Source: Solwaraspora sp. WMMA2065
GTDB taxonomy: Bacteria; Actinomycetota; Actinomycetes; Mycobacteriales; Micromonosporaceae
DNA length: 64,000 nt
Assembly (NCBI RefSeq): GCF_030345075.1
Contig: NZ_CP128361.1
Span: forward strand, 434,001 to 498,000
Direction of reading: 5' to 3'
Part shown: positions 14,740-24,166 of the stretch, one piece after another
Layout: each line of letters begins with the position of its first letter
How positions within the stretch are numbered: position 1 is the stretch's first letter
The notes under the pieces: model-generated
Told to the model about the DNA's origin: nothing
What the model saw: the letters and a program-made list of their open reading frames with translations, nothing else
Database searches by the model: none
Position numbers and translations under genes: made by a program

Positions 14740-17286
14740 ATGGACCGATCGGCTGACGTGCTGCTGCGCGACGGCACCACCGTCCACCTGCGGCAGATCC
14801 GCCCGGACGACGGCGACGCGATCGTCGCGATGCACGCCCGGTTCTCCGACCGCACCCGCTACCTGCGGTACTTCTCCCCGTACCCGCGGATCCCCGACCG
14901 CGACCTGGCGCGCTTCGTCAATGTCGACCACCACGACCGGGAGGCGTTCGTGGTGGTCTCCGGTGACCGGATCTTCGCGGTCGGCCGCTACGACCGGATG
15001 GGTCCGGGCTCGCCCGAAGCCGAGGTCGCGTTCGTCGTCGAGGACGCCCATCAGGGCCGGGGCGTCGGCTCGGTGCTGCTGGAGCACCTTGCCGCCGCAG
15101 CCCGATCCGAAGGCGTCACCTCCTTCGTCGCCGAGGTGCTGCCGGTCAACGCGCCGATGCTGCGGGTCTTCGCCGACGCCGGTTTCCAGGTCCGCCGCCG
15201 GTACGCCGACGGTGTGGTCCACCTGAGCTTCCCGATCGCCCCGACGGAGGCGTCCCTGCAGGTGCAGTGGAGCCGCGAACACAGCGCCGAGGCCCGGTCG
15301 ATCGCCCGGCTGCTGACCCCCCGGGGGGTCGCCGTCTACGGTGCCAGCGCCACCGGCCAGGGGGTCGGCGCGGCGGTCCTCGGTCACCTGCGCGACGGCG
15401 GGTTCACCGGGGACGTGGTCCCGGTGCATCCGGCGGTCGACCGCATCGGCGGGCTGCCCGCGTACCGTCGGGCGGCCGACGCCGGCCACCCGGTCGACCT
15501 GGCGGTCGTCGCGGTGGCGCCGGACGCGGTGCCGGCCGTGGTCGCCGACGCCGCCGCGGCCGGTGCCCACGGCGTCGTGGTCATCTCGGCCGGGTTCGCC
15601 GAGTCCGGCCCGGCCGGCGCCGCCGCCCAGCGGGAACTGATCCGTACCGCACACGTGGCCGGGCTGCGGGTGGTCGGCCCGAACTGTCTCGGTGTGGCCA
15701 ACACCGACCAGCGGATCCGGCTCAACGCGACGCTGGCGCCGCAGCTTCCGCCGGCTGGCCGGGTCGGCTTCTTCAGCCAGTCCGGTGCGCTCGGCGTGGC
15801 GCTGCTCGCCGAGGCGGACCGGCGTGGGCTCGGGTTGTCGACGTTCGTGTCGGCCGGCAACCGGGCCGACGTCTCCGGCAACGACCTACTGCAGTACTGG
15901 CAGGACGACCCCGGCACCGACGTGATCCTGCTGTACCTGGAGACGTTCGGCAATCCCCGCAAGTTCGCCCGGCTGACCCGCCGGATCGGGCGCACCAAAC
16001 CGGTGGTGGCGTTGGCCTCCGGCGCCGGCTCGACGGCACCCGTCGAGCAGGGCCCGGACGCCGCAGCGGTGACCCGGCTGTTCGCCCGGTCCGGGGTGAT
16101 CCGGGTCGACACGGTCGCGGAGATGTTCGACGTCGGCACCCTGCTGGCCAACCAGCCGCTGCCGGTGGGCCGGCGGGTGGCCGTGGTCGGCAACTCGTCG
16201 GCGTTGACCACGCTGGCCGCGGCGGCCTGCCGGGCGCAGCGGCTCACCGTGGCGGCCGACTACCCGCGTACAGTCGCGCCCGAAGCCGGCGCGCACGAGT
16301 TCGCCGACGCGCTCGCCGACGCCGCCGTCGATGCCGCCGTGGACGCCCTGGTGGTGGTGTTCGCGCCGCCGCTGCCCAACCAGTTGGCGGACGAGGACGC
16401 CGACTTCACCTCGGCGTTGGCCAGCGTCGCACTCGCCGGTGACAAGCCGACGGTCGCGACGCTGCTGGTCGGCCAGCCGCCGGCCGGGGTGCCCACCTAC
16501 CCGTCGGTGGAGGAGTCGGTCCGGGCGCTGGCCCGGGTCGCCGACTACGCCGACTGGCTGCGCGAGCCACCCGGTACGGTGCCGGACCTGGCCGGGATCG
16601 ATCCGGCTGCGGCCGGTGCCGCGCTGACCGTCGACCCGGTCGACCCGGTCGGGCTGCTCGCCGGGTACGGCATCGAGGTGGTCGACTCGATCCCGGCCGC
16701 CTCGGTCGACCAGGCGGTGGCCGCCGCGCGGCGGCTCGGCCTGCCGGTCGTGCTCAAGGCCGCGGCGGACGGGCTGCGACACCGGTTGGACCTCGGCGCG
16801 GTACGGCTGGACCTGGCCACCGTGGACGCGGTGCAACGGGCGTACCGCGACGTCGCGACCCAGTTCGGCGCGCAGGTGCTGATCCAACGGATGGTGCCGC
16901 CCGGCGTCGCCTGCGTGGTCGAGTCGACCACCGACCCGACCTTCGGCCCGGTGGTCGGTTTCGGGCTTGGCGGCGTGGCGACCGATCTGCTGGGTGACCG
17001 GGCCTGGCGGGCCGCGCCGCTGACCGACCGGGACGCGGCAGGGCTGGTCGACGAACCCCGGGCGGCGCCGCTGCTGTCCGGCTACCGGGGAGCCGGCCCG
17101 GTGGACCGGGCCGCCCTGGTCGATCTGCTGCTGCGGGTGGGGCGGCTCGCCGACGAGCAGCCGCAGGTCCACCGGTTACGGCTCAACCCGGTCCTGGCCC
17201 GACCGGGCGGGCTGACGGTGCTGCACGCCAGCGTCGTGATCGGGTCGCCGGACGCCCGTCCGGACACCGGCCCGCGCCGGCTCTGA
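14740..17286 (+). CDS. GNAT protein acetyltransferase fused to NDP-forming acyl-CoA synthetase (Pat-like)
   Basis: This 848-residue protein has three parts. An N-terminal GNAT domain (about 1-170) has the acetyl-CoA loop EDAHQGRGVGSVL. A CoA-binding Rossmann domain starts near 190 (VAVYGASATGQGVG) and is followed by a succinyl-CoA-ligase-like domain (FFSQSGALG). A C-terminal ATP-grasp part starts near 640 (VVLKAAADGL). Homologues such as Streptomyces PatA acetylate acetyl-CoA synthetase, with the synthetase part acting as sensor. The N-terminal GNAT position matches the actinomycete type, whereas E. coli Pat has it C-terminal. It is co-transcribed with acuC (two-base gap). Confidence 0.88.
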   Translation: MDRSADVLLRDGTTVHLRQIRPDDGDAIVAMHARFSDRTRYLRYFSPYPRIPDRDLARFVNVDHHDREAFVVVSGDRIFAVGRYDRMGPGSPEAEVAFVVEDAHQGRGVGSVLLEHLAAAARSEGVTSFVAEVLPVNAPMLRVFADAGFQVRRRYADGVVHLSFPIAPTEASLQVQWSREHSAEARSIARLLTPRGVAVYGASATGQGVGAAVLGHLRDGGFTGDVVPVHPAVDRIGGLPAYRRAADAGHPVDLAVVAVAPDAVPAVVADAAAAGAHGVVVISAGFAESGPAGAAAQRELIRTAHVAGLRVVGPNCLGVANTDQRIRLNATLAPQLPPAGRVGFFSQSGALGVALLAEADRRGLGLSTFVSAGNRADVSGNDLLQYWQDDPGTDVILLYLETFGNPRKFARLTRRIGRTKPVVALASGAGSTAPVEQGPDAAAVTRLFARSGVIRVDTVAEMFDVGTLLANQPLPVGRRVAVVGNSSALTTLAAAACRAQRLTVAADYPRTVAPEAGAHEFADALADAAVDAAVDALVVVFAPPLPNQLADEDADFTSALASVALAGDKPTVATLLVGQPPAGVPTYPSVEESVRALARVADYADWLREPPGTVPDLAGIDPAAAGAALTVDPVDPVGLLAGYGIEVVDSIPAASVDQAVAAARRLGLPVVLKAAADGLRHRLDLGAVRLDLATVDAVQRAYRDVATQFGAQVLIQRMVPPGVACVVESTTDPTFGPVVGFGLGGVATDLLGDRAWRAAPLTDRDAAGLVDEPRAAPLLSGYRGAGPVDRAALVDLLLRVGRLADEQPQVHRLRLNPVLARPGGLTVLHASVVIGSPDARPDTGPRRL

Positions 17287-17328
17287 CCGTACCGGCCCGC
17301 GCCCGGCCGCCGACCGCCCTGACGTCGC

Positions 17329-17362
17329 GCGGCCGGTCGGAGCAGGAGCTCCGACCGGCCGC
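17329..17362. terminator. Hairpin terminator between the acetyltransferase and sigB-like genes
   Basis: Perfect 15-bp stem (17329-17343 with 17348-17362) and a four-base AGGA loop between convergent genes. Confidence 0.8.
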
Positions 17363-17391
17363 CGCCCCCGATGGACCGGCTGTCCCCCTGG

Positions 17392-18396
17392 TCAGCCGGC
17401 GTACGTCTCCAGCCGCTGCGCCCGCGACGGGTGCCGCAGCTTGAGCAGCGTGACCTTCTCGATCTGCCGGATCCGCTCCCGGGACAGGCCGAACTCCCGG
17501 CCCACCTCGTCGAGGGTGCGCTGCCGGCCGTCGTCCAGCCCGAACCGCAGCCGGATCACCGCCTGCTCCCGCTGGGACAGGGTGGACAGGACAATCTCCA
17601 CCTCGTTGCGCAGCTTGCCCTCGGACGCGGACTCCCCGCCCTGCTCGCGCGGGTCGACGGCGGCGACGAAATCGCCGAGGGCGCTCTCGCCGTCCTCGCC
17701 GACGGTCTGGTCCAGGCTGACCGGCTCCCGGTCGTAGGAGATGAGCTCGATCACCTGGAACTCGGGCACCGACATGGCGGCGGCGATCTCGCCGATCGTC
17801 GGCTCCCGCCCCAGCGTCGCCGACAGGTCACGACGGGCCCGTACCATCCGGTTGACCTGCTCGACCATGTGTACCGGGATCCGGATGGTGCGGGCCTGGT
17901 CGGCCATGGCACGGGTGATGGCCTGGCGGATCCACCAGGTCGCGTAGGTGGAGAACTTGTAGCCCTTGGCGTAGTCGAACTTCTCGACGGCGCGGATCAG
18001 GCCGAGGTTGCCCTCCTGGATCAGGTCGAGGAAGGCCATCCCCCGACCGGTGTACCGCTTCGCGATGCTGACCACCAGCCGCAGGTTCGCCTCCAGCAGG
18101 TGGTCCTTGGCGGCGCGGCCCTCGGCGGCGACGACGCCCAGGTCGGCGCGCAGCTGCGCGGACAGCCGGCCGGGCCCGGCGAGCTTCTCCTCGGCGAACA
18201 GCCCGGCCTCGATCCGCTTGGCCAGCAGCACCTCCTGCACGGCGGTGAGCAGCTTGGTGCGTCCGATCCCGTTCAAGTATGCGCGGACCAGATCGGCCGA
18301 AGCGCCGCGGTCGTCGGTGGCGTCAAGGTCGTGCTGACCGTCGGTGGTGACCTGGACGGTGGTGTCGATGTCGTCTTCGATGGTACGTGTGACCAC
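17392..18396 (-). CDS. sigB: SigB-like group 2 sigma-70 factor
   Basis: RNA polymerase sigma factor of 334 residues with regions 1.2 to 4 ([11 protein letters not shown], then [25 protein letters not shown] and RIRQIEK) but without the long region 1.1 of the principal factor. This places it with the primary-like alternative factors SigB (mycobacteria) and HrdA/C/D (Streptomyces), active in stress or stationary phase. The GTG start at 18396 has GGGGAGG upstream. It is convergent with the acetyltransferase operon and near ideR, the same neighbourhood as M. tuberculosis sigB. The second sigma factor, HrdB/SigA, lies 9 kb away. Confidence 0.92.
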   Translation of the reverse strand: MVTRTIEDDIDTTVQVTTDGQHDLDATDDRGASADLVRAYLNGIGRTKLLTAVQEVLLAKRIEAGLFAEEKLAGPGRLSAQLRADLGVVAAEGRAAKDHLLEANLRLVVSIAKRYTGRGMAFLDLIQEGNLGLIRAVEKFDYAKGYKFSTYATWWIRQAITRAMADQARTIRIPVHMVEQVNRMVRARRDLSATLGREPTIGEIAAAMSVPEFQVIELISYDREPVSLDQTVGEDGESALGDFVAAVDPREQGGESASEGKLRNEVEIVLSTLSQREQAVIRLRFGLDDGRQRTLDEVGREFGLSRERIRQIEKVTLLKLRHPSRAQRLETYAG

Positions 18397-18564
18397 TCTC
18401 AGTCGCCTCCCCGCGTCGACAAGTGGTGAGCCAGCAGCGGACTGCCGCTGGTGACAACCAGCTTGCCGGGTAGGGCGTGAAGTCACGGTTAGCCGGGGAC
18501 CAGGTGGCATGAATTCGGGACCTGCCCGTTGCCGTACACCGGCTGGCGGTTGCTGACAGTGACG

Positions 18565-19011
18565 TCACAGTTCCAGAAGGATGGTCTGCGGTCCGATGTT
18601 GACGCTCTCCACCTGCATGTGCGCCCGGAACCGTCCGGTGCGTACTGTCGCGCCCCGCGCGGCCAGTGCCTCGACCACCGCCGTCACCAGTGGCTCGGCC
18701 AGCTCCGCCGGGGCGGCGGCGGACCAGCTCGGCCGTCGCCCCCGGCGCGCGTCGCCGTACAAGGTGAACTGGCTGACCACCAGGACCGGCGCGGCCAGCT
18801 GCGCGGCGGAACGCTCGGCGGAGCCCTCACCGTGCGGATCAGGCGGGAAGATCCGCAGCTCGTAGATCTTGCGGGCCAGCTCGGCGGCGGTCGTGACCGT
18901 GTCGGTGTGGGTCACCCCGAGCAGCACCAGCAGACCGGGGCCGATCGCCGAGACCACTTCGCCGTCGACCGTCACCGAGGCCCGACCGACCGTCTGCACC
19001 ACCGCCCGCAC
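18565..19011 (-). CDS. dtd: D-aminoacyl-tRNA deacylase
   Basis: This 148-residue enzyme hydrolyses D-amino acids from mischarged tRNAs. It has the family signatures VVQTVGRASVTV at the N-terminus, SQFTLYGDARRGRRPSW (about 80-96) with the catalytic region, and a Gly-Pro motif near the end. That motif reads NIGPQTI here instead of the usual NDGPVT, a small deviation next to the chirality-sensing Gly-Pro. Start GTG 19011. A two-unit tandem repeat lies upstream of it. Confidence 0.9.
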   Translation of the reverse strand: MRAVVQTVGRASVTVDGEVVSAIGPGLLVLLGVTHTDTVTTAAELARKIYELRIFPPDPHGEGSAERSAAQLAAPVLVVSQFTLYGDARRGRRPSWSAAAPAELAEPLVTAVVEALAARGATVRTGRFRAHMQVESVNIGPQTILLEL

Positions 19012-19039
19012 ACCGGCCAGCCTGCCACACCGGCCACCC

Positions 19040-19073
19040 GGCTGGTCGCGTCGGCCGGCTGGTCGCGTCGGCC
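19040..19073. repeat. Two-unit 17-bp tandem repeat
   Basis: GGCTGGTCGCGTCGGCC occurs at 19040-19056 and again at 19057-19073, in the 83-base gap between the methyltransferase stop and the dtd start. It is probably slippage in GC-rich DNA. Confidence 0.8.
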
Positions 19074-19094
19074 GGCCGATTACACCGCCGCCGG

Positions 19095-20591
19095 TCACTC
19101 CGGCAACAGGATGCCGCGTTCGACCAGCCGGGCCAGGACCGGCACGGCGGCCTCGGCAAGCTCGTGCTCGGGTACGTCGTGCGCGAGCGCCAGCAGCGAC
19201 AACTGCTCGCGCATCGGCAACCGACCGGTGCACCCGCCGACCACCGCCAGCACCAGCGGATCGATCTCCTCGGTCCAGCGCAGCCCACCGGTCAACGTGA
19301 CGGTCTGCCGGTCGACCGCCCAGCCGTCGTCCCCGATGCCGGCCTCCTGCTGCAGCCGCAGCCCGTCGGCGGCCCGGTAGCGGGCGTCGAGCAGACCGGC
19401 GGCGTCGCGGGCGCGCAGCCAGTCCTGCCGGGCGAACCACTCGTCGACCCGGTCGCCCAGCGGCGGTGCCACCTGCTGGCGCAGCTCCTCGACCCGGACC
19501 ACCGGGTCTGCGTGTCCGCTACGGCGCAGGGTGACCAGACCGAAGCCGACCGCCTCGACCTTCTGCGCGTCGAACCAGTCGAGCCAGGCGGCCGCCCGGT
19601 GTGCGTCCGGGCCCTCGCTGGCGTCGGCCAGCCACAGATTGACGTAGGAGACCGGGTCGGCGACCTCCCGCTGGATCACCCAGCCGTCCAGCCCGGAACT
19701 GGCCAGCCAGCCCGCGACCCGTTCGGTCCAGTCCTCCCCGGCGACGTGCATCCAGTTCGCCAGGTAGTGCATGGTGCCGCCGTCGGCGAGCAGATCCGGG
19801 GCGGCGGCGGCGAGTTCGGCACAGATTCCGTCGCCGATCCGGCCAGAGTCGCGGTACGTGTGGGTGGCGGTGCCCGGCCCGACCACGAACGGCGGGTTGC
19901 TGACCACGAGGTCGAACCGGCGACCGGCGACCGGCGCGGTCAGGTCACCGTGCAGCAGCTCCCACTGTTGGCCGTTGAGCGCGGCGGTGGTGGCGGCGAA
20001 CCGCAGCGCCCGGGCCGACAGGTCGGTCGCGGTGACGCTGTCGGCGTGGCCGGCCAGGTGCAGCGCCTGTACGCCGCAGCCGGTGCCGAGATCCAGCGCC
20101 GCGCCGACCGGCCGCCGGTGCACCGCACCGGCCAGGGTGGTCGACGAGCCACCGATGCCGAGGACATGATCGGCGGCGAGCGGGTGGCCCGCCCGCAGGT
20201 GCGACGGCACGTCCGAGATCACCCACCAGGCGTCACCGTACGGCTCCAGGTCGACGCCCTGCCGCAGCCCGGGTCCGTCCGGTGACTGCTCCACCAGTCC
20301 GGCGGCGAGCGCGTCGGCAAGCGGCAGCGGCGCCAGCGCGGCGGCGACGGTGTCGGCCGGCTCGGTCTGGGCGCAGACGAACAGGCGGATCAGGGTGGCG
20401 AGCGGATCACCGTCGGCGGTGCGTCGCAGCGCTTCCCGGTGGTCGTTGCGGGCCACGGCGGAGGTGGCCTGTGGCCCCAGCCGCTCGGCGATCCCGGTGG
20501 AGGTGAACCGGGCCGCGGTGAGCGCGGTTCGCAACTGGTCGATCCCGGCCGCGTGGAGCAGCGCGGGATAATCGGTCATGTCGTCGGTCAC
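19095..20591 (-). CDS. Class I methyltransferase with NPPF motif
   Basis: This 498-residue SAM-dependent methyltransferase has the SAM loop ALDLGTGCG (about 163-171) and the catalytic motif VVSNPPFVVG, as used for N-methylation of glutamine or of nucleic-acid amino groups (HemK/RsmC relatives). An N-terminal helical part (about 1-150) and a C-terminal winged-helix-like part (about 380-498) flank the catalytic core. This three-part layout is common in actinobacterial proteins annotated only as methyltransferases. Start GTG 20591 with AGGA seven to eight bases upstream; ATG 20579 is an alternative. The target is unknown. Confidence 0.8.
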   Translation of the reverse strand: MTDDMTDYPALLHAAGIDQLRTALTAARFTSTGIAERLGPQATSAVARNDHREALRRTADGDPLATLIRLFVCAQTEPADTVAAALAPLPLADALAAGLVEQSPDGPGLRQGVDLEPYGDAWWVISDVPSHLRAGHPLAADHVLGIGGSSTTLAGAVHRRPVGAALDLGTGCGVQALHLAGHADSVTATDLSARALRFAATTAALNGQQWELLHGDLTAPVAGRRFDLVVSNPPFVVGPGTATHTYRDSGRIGDGICAELAAAAPDLLADGGTMHYLANWMHVAGEDWTERVAGWLASSGLDGWVIQREVADPVSYVNLWLADASEGPDAHRAAAWLDWFDAQKVEAVGFGLVTLRRSGHADPVVRVEELRQQVAPPLGDRVDEWFARQDWLRARDAAGLLDARYRAADGLRLQQEAGIGDDGWAVDRQTVTLTGGLRWTEEIDPLVLAVVGGCTGRLPMREQLSLLALAHDVPEHELAEAAVPVLARLVERGILLPE

Positions 20592-20690
20592 GTTGCCATC
20601 CTGCCCGGTCGCCTGACTAATCCTGGCCCATCCTGCCCGGCGGGGCGGGTCGTCGCCGGACGATCTGCTCCGATCGGGCAGGATACGCGG

Positions 20691-21266
20691 ATGAGCCTTT
20701 CGCTGCCCATCGACGCGGACGCCAACGAGTTGCTGCGGCGCAGCCCGCTGGCGCTGGTCGTCGCGATGGTCCTGGATCAGCAGGTGCCGCTGGAGCGCGC
20801 CTTCTCCGCGCCTTACGACCTGGGTCTGCGGCTGGGGCACCAGCCGGACGCCCGCGAACTCGCCGAGTACGACCCTGAGGAGCTGATCGCGGTCTTCGCA
20901 CAGCGGCCAGCGCTGCACCGGTTCCCGAAGGCGATGGCCGCACGGGTGCAGCAGGTCTGCCGGATCGTCGTCGACCGGTACGACAACGACCCGGCCCGGA
21001 TCTGGACCGACGCCCCGGACGGGGCGACCGCGTTGGCCCGGATCAGCGAGCTGCCCGGCTTCGGCAAGCAGAAGGCGCAGATTTTCCTGGCGCTGCTCGG
21101 CAAGCGGTTCGGCGTACAGCCGGCGGGCTGGCGGGAAGCGGCCGGCGAGTTCGGCCGGGACGGGGCGCACGTCTCGGTGGCCGACATCGTCGACGAGGAC
21201 TCCCTGGTCCGGGTCCGGGAACACAAGCAGCAGATGAAGGCGGCGGCGAAGGCGGCCAAGGGCTGA
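20691..21266 (+). CDS. HhH-GPD-type base-excision repair-like protein
   Basis: A 191-residue helix-hairpin-helix protein related to DNA glycosylases. MVLDQQVPLERAF (about 26-38) matches the substrate-side helix of the family, and ISELPGFGKQKAQIF (about 117-131) is the helix-hairpin-helix. After the hairpin, the usual catalytic Asp (as in VDTHV) is replaced by GVQPAGWREAAG, so no canonical glycosylase acid can be seen. It may bind DNA, use another residue, or be a non-catalytic paralogue. The C-terminus is Lys/Ala-rich. ATG 20691 has AGGA nine bases upstream. Confidence 0.8.
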   Translation: MSLSLPIDADANELLRRSPLALVVAMVLDQQVPLERAFSAPYDLGLRLGHQPDARELAEYDPEELIAVFAQRPALHRFPKAMAARVQQVCRIVVDRYDNDPARIWTDAPDGATALARISELPGFGKQKAQIFLALLGKRFGVQPAGWREAAGEFGRDGAHVSVADIVDEDSLVRVREHKQQMKAAAKAAKG

Positions 21267-21386
21267 CCGACCGGCCACCGCCGGTCACGTCCGTCGGCTG
21301 GTGGGTCGGTCACATCTGCGGCTGGGCGTTCGGCGACCTGCGCCGGCAGGTGCGACGATTGGCGGTACGCGACAGGAGGAGGCACG

Positions 21387-21749
21387 GTGCGACGGACCGC
21401 TGGGCAACCCACCGTGATCACCGACGCCGAACCGAGCCCGGGAGACCAACTGCGCGGCCGGCAACGTCGGTACGTGCTGATGATGTCGATCCGGGGCATC
21501 TGTCTGATCGTCGGCGCGGTCCTGGTGACCAGCGAGGCGCCGTTGCTCTGGCTCTGGCTGCCGATCTGCGCGGTCGGCATGATCCTGGTGCCGTGGCTGG
21601 CCGTGCTGCTCGCCAACGACCGGCCGCCGAAGGACCGGCACCGGATGCGCAACCAGCGGCGCCAACCCACTCCACGGGGCGGCCCGGCGCAGGTCGGCGC
21701 GGTGCCGACCACGCCGTCACCGGCCCGCGTCATCGACGTCGAGCCCTGA
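21387..21749 (+). CDS. DUF3099 small membrane protein
   Basis: This 120-residue protein has two hydrophobic helices (about 31-48 and 52-73, the latter rich in Trp and Leu) joined by a short loop, the DUF3099 pattern. A basic, Pro-rich cytoplasmic tail follows. GTG 21387 has GGAGGAGG upstream. Its last 33 bases overlap the 3' end of the convergent psuK gene. A DUF3099 gene also lies near sigB in M. tuberculosis. Function is unknown. Confidence 0.85.
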   Translation: MRRTAGQPTVITDAEPSPGDQLRGRQRRYVLMMSIRGICLIVGAVLVTSEAPLLWLWLPICAVGMILVPWLAVLLANDRPPKDRHRMRNQRRQPTPRGGPAQVGAVPTTPSPARVIDVEP

Positions 21750-22703
21750 CCCGACGCGGCGAACCGGCCGGGCACCGACCACCCCGACCGCCGTCGCGCC
21801 CGCCCGCCCGCCGGCGGCCAGCGCGGTCACCGGGTCATCGCCGGCTAGCCAGGCGGCGAGTAGCCCTGCGGCGAAGGCGTCACCGGCGCCGGTCGGGTCG
21901 ACCACCGGCACGGTCGTCGCCACCGCCCCCGACACGACCACCGCCGCCTCCGATACCACCGTTGCCGGCTCGTGCCAGACGGCTCCACCGGAGCCCCGCT
22001 TGACCACCAGCCGCCGGACCGGCGCCGGTTCCGGCAGCCCGTCGGCCAGCCCCAGCGCCGTTGCCTCGTCGAGGTTGGCCAGCAGCAGGTCGGTCCCGCG
22101 TACCCAGTCGAGGAACCTCGCCGGTCCGGCGGCCAGCAGCGGAGCCGCCGACGCCGCGTCGACGCTGGTCGACATGCCGCGCGACCGGGCGGCGACCAGC
22201 GCGTGCCGGCCCGCCTCCCGGCTGCCCGGGTGCAGCAGCGGGTAGCCGGACAGGTGCAGGTGTGTCGCGTCGGGAAACAGCGACACGGCGGCGTCGACGT
22301 CACCGGCCCGCAGCGACAGGTTGGCACCCCGGTCGGCGACCATCGAGCGCTGCTCACCGTGGGCGAGCACGATCACCGTGCCGGTCGCCGTGTCCGGACA
22401 GCGCCGTACCGCGAGGTCGACCCCGGCCGCGGCCAGCTCGGCCAGCCGGATGTCCCCGAGGGCGTCGTCGCCGGCCGCCGCCACCAACGTCACCGGTACG
22501 CCGTGCGCGGCCAGCCAGGCCGCGGTGTTGGCGGCCTGGCCGCCGCCGGTGAACCGGATCCCGCCCGCCGTGTCCGAACCGGCCGCCAACGGAGCGGTGA
22601 GCACGGCCACCACGTCGGTGACCAGGTCGCCGACGACCAGGACCCGGCCGGGGCGCGGCCGACTGAGGGCCATCGCGTCGCCGGTCAGCCTGCGGCCGGT
22701 CAC
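21717..22703 (-). CDS. psuK: PfkB-family kinase, probable pseudouridine kinase
   Basis: This 328-residue ribokinase-fold enzyme has the PfkB N-terminal motif [13 protein letters not shown] (about 53-65) and the C-terminal signature DPTGAGDAF, with its catalytic Asp, near 270-278. PfkB kinases phosphorylate sugars or nucleosides. The GTGA overlap with the pseudouridine-5'-phosphate glycosidase gene points to pseudouridine as substrate: PsuK makes pseudouridine 5'-phosphate and PsuG cleaves it. GTG 22703 is chosen for the overlap; ATG 22673 is the alternative. The 3' end is antisense to the end of the DUF3099 gene. Confidence 0.85.
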   Translation of the reverse strand: MTGRRLTGDAMALSRPRPGRVLVVGDLVTDVVAVLTAPLAAGSDTAGGIRFTGGGQAANTAAWLAAHGVPVTLVAAAGDDALGDIRLAELAAAGVDLAVRRCPDTATGTVIVLAHGEQRSMVADRGANLSLRAGDVDAAVSLFPDATHLHLSGYPLLHPGSREAGRHALVAARSRGMSTSVDAASAAPLLAAGPARFLDWVRGTDLLLANLDEATALGLADGLPEPAPVRRLVVKRGSGGAVWHEPATVVSEAAVVVSGAVATTVPVVDPTGAGDAFAAGLLAAWLAGDDPVTALAAGGRAGATAVGVVGARPVRRVGSGLDVDDAGR

Positions 22704-23701
22704 CCCGCCGTGCCGGTCGGCTCTGCGGCACCGGCGAACTCCGCCGCGTGGGCGGCCTCCGCCTCCGCCGCCGCCACGGCGATCCGCCCGGCGAGGTCGG
22801 CGTTGCGCAGGATGATCCGGATGTTCACCGCCAGGCTGGCACCTGCGGTGGCCGAGTGGAAGTGCGCCAGTAGGAACGGGGTGACCTCTTTGCCGGTGAC
22901 GCCTGCCTCGGCCATCCGGGCCAGCCCGGTGGCCAGGGTGGTGTCGTGCAGGCCCGGATCCAGTTGCTCCTGCGGCGGCAGCGGATGCGCCACCACCAGC
23001 GCGCCCCCGCCGAAGCCGTGCCGACGCCGGGCCCGGATCACCTCGGCGACGTGCTCCGGCGAGTCGAGCGACCAGTGCAGGTCGTGGCCGCTGTCGGTGA
23101 CGAAGAAGCCGGGGAACCGCCGGCTGCGGTAGCCGGCGACCGCCACACCGAGGGTCTCCAGCCGCTCCAGGGTGGCCGCCACGTCCAGGATCGACTTCAC
23201 CCCGGCGCAGACCACGGTGATCGGCGTACCGGCCAGGGTGACCAGGTCAGCCGACTCGTCGAAGGTCTGCGCCGCCTCCCGGTGCACCCCGCCGAGCCCG
23301 CCGGTGGCGAACACGCCGATCCCGGCCGCCGCCGCGACCACACTGGTGGCGGCGACCGTCGTCGCCCCGTCCACGCCGCTCGCCGCGGCCAGCGCCAGGT
23401 CCCGGGCGGAGAGCTTGGCGACGGTGTCGGAGCCGGCCAGCCGGGTGAGCTCGGCGTCGTCCAGCCCGACCACCAGCCGCCCGCCGAGCATGCCGATGGT
23501 CGCCGGCACCGCGCCGGTGGCCCGTACCGCGGCCTCGATCTCGCGGGCGACCCGCAGATTGTCGGGTCGCGGCAGGCCGTGTGCGATGATGGTGCTTTCC
23601 AGGGCGACGATGGCCCGTCCGTCCCGGCGGGCGTCGGCCACCTCGGCGCCGTACTGGATGTCGTAGTGCAACGGCCCGGTGCGGCCTGCGGATTCTGCCA
23701 T
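22700..23701 (-). CDS. psuG: Pseudouridine-5'-phosphate glycosidase
   Basis: This enzyme (333 residues, somewhat longer than the usual 300-310) reversibly cleaves the C-C glycosidic bond of pseudouridine 5'-phosphate into uracil and ribose 5-phosphate. Signatures include [15 protein letters not shown] (about 28-42), [15 protein letters not shown] with the active-site Lys, [13 protein letters not shown] and [16 protein letters not shown]. Start ATG 23701. It is the first gene of a two-gene operon with psuK and recycles RNA-derived pseudouridine. Confidence 0.93.
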   Translation of the reverse strand: MAESAGRTGPLHYDIQYGAEVADARRDGRAIVALESTIIAHGLPRPDNLRVAREIEAAVRATGAVPATIGMLGGRLVVGLDDAELTRLAGSDTVAKLSARDLALAAASGVDGATTVAATSVVAAAAGIGVFATGGLGGVHREAAQTFDESADLVTLAGTPITVVCAGVKSILDVAATLERLETLGVAVAGYRSRRFPGFFVTDSGHDLHWSLDSPEHVAEVIRARRRHGFGGGALVVAHPLPPQEQLDPGLHDTTLATGLARMAEAGVTGKEVTPFLLAHFHSATAGASLAVNIRIILRNADLAGRIAVAAAEAEAAHAAEFAGAAEPTGTAG

Positions 23702-23791
23702 GATCACCACGGTACGGGGCGGGGGTCGTGCCGGACGTTGGACCCGTACGCCACAAACTGCCAGACTCTCAGCCTGGAGGTGGGAGACGAC

Positions 23792-24016
23792 GTGACTACC
23801 GAGGTTCTTGAGCGTCCCGAGGTCAAGGATGCCGACGCCGACAACGGCCCGGAGATGTTCCACTACGTCCGCAAGGACAAGATCGCCGAGAGCGCCGTCA
23901 TGGGCACCTTCGTGATCGCACTGTGCGGCGAGCGTTTCCCGGTGACCCGTACGCCGAAACCCGGATCACCCGTCTGTCCCCGGTGCAAGGAGATCTACGA
24001 GTCGATGACCGGCTGA
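23792..24016 (+). CDS. DUF3039 small zinc-ribbon-like protein
   Basis: This 74-residue actinobacterial protein starts at GTG 23792 with GGGAG upstream. It has the conserved [10 protein letters not shown] and ALCGERFPV segments and ends with CPRCKEIYE. The three cysteines (C45, then CPRC near 64-67) suggest a metal site. It lies directly upstream of a DNA helicase gene, but an intrinsic terminator separates them. Function is unknown. Confidence 0.85.
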   Translation: MTTEVLERPEVKDADADNGPEMFHYVRKDKIAESAVMGTFVIALCGERFPVTRTPKPGSPVCPRCKEIYESMTG

Positions 24017-24030
24017 GCCGGACTCCGATC

Positions 24031-24063
24031 GGCCTTCGCGTCCACCGGCCGCGAGGGCCTTTT
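24031..24063 (+). terminator. Intrinsic terminator after the DUF3039 gene
   Basis: 10-bp stem (24031-24040 with 24050-24059, one G-T pair) followed by TTTT. This is one of the few canonical Rho-independent signals in the window. Confidence 0.85.
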
Positions 24064-24166
24064 CGTGGCCGTCGACCGCACTCCGGTCACGGCCGCCGGA
24101 CGAGCGGGTAGACGGTTCCGTGATCGCCGGCTAGTCCGGGTCCGATCACGGGGGAAAGGGGTTCGC

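Noticed and set aside
19040-19073. Tandem repeat as a regulatory site
   Set aside because: Only two GC-rich 17-bp units without symmetry. Slippage is the simpler explanation.
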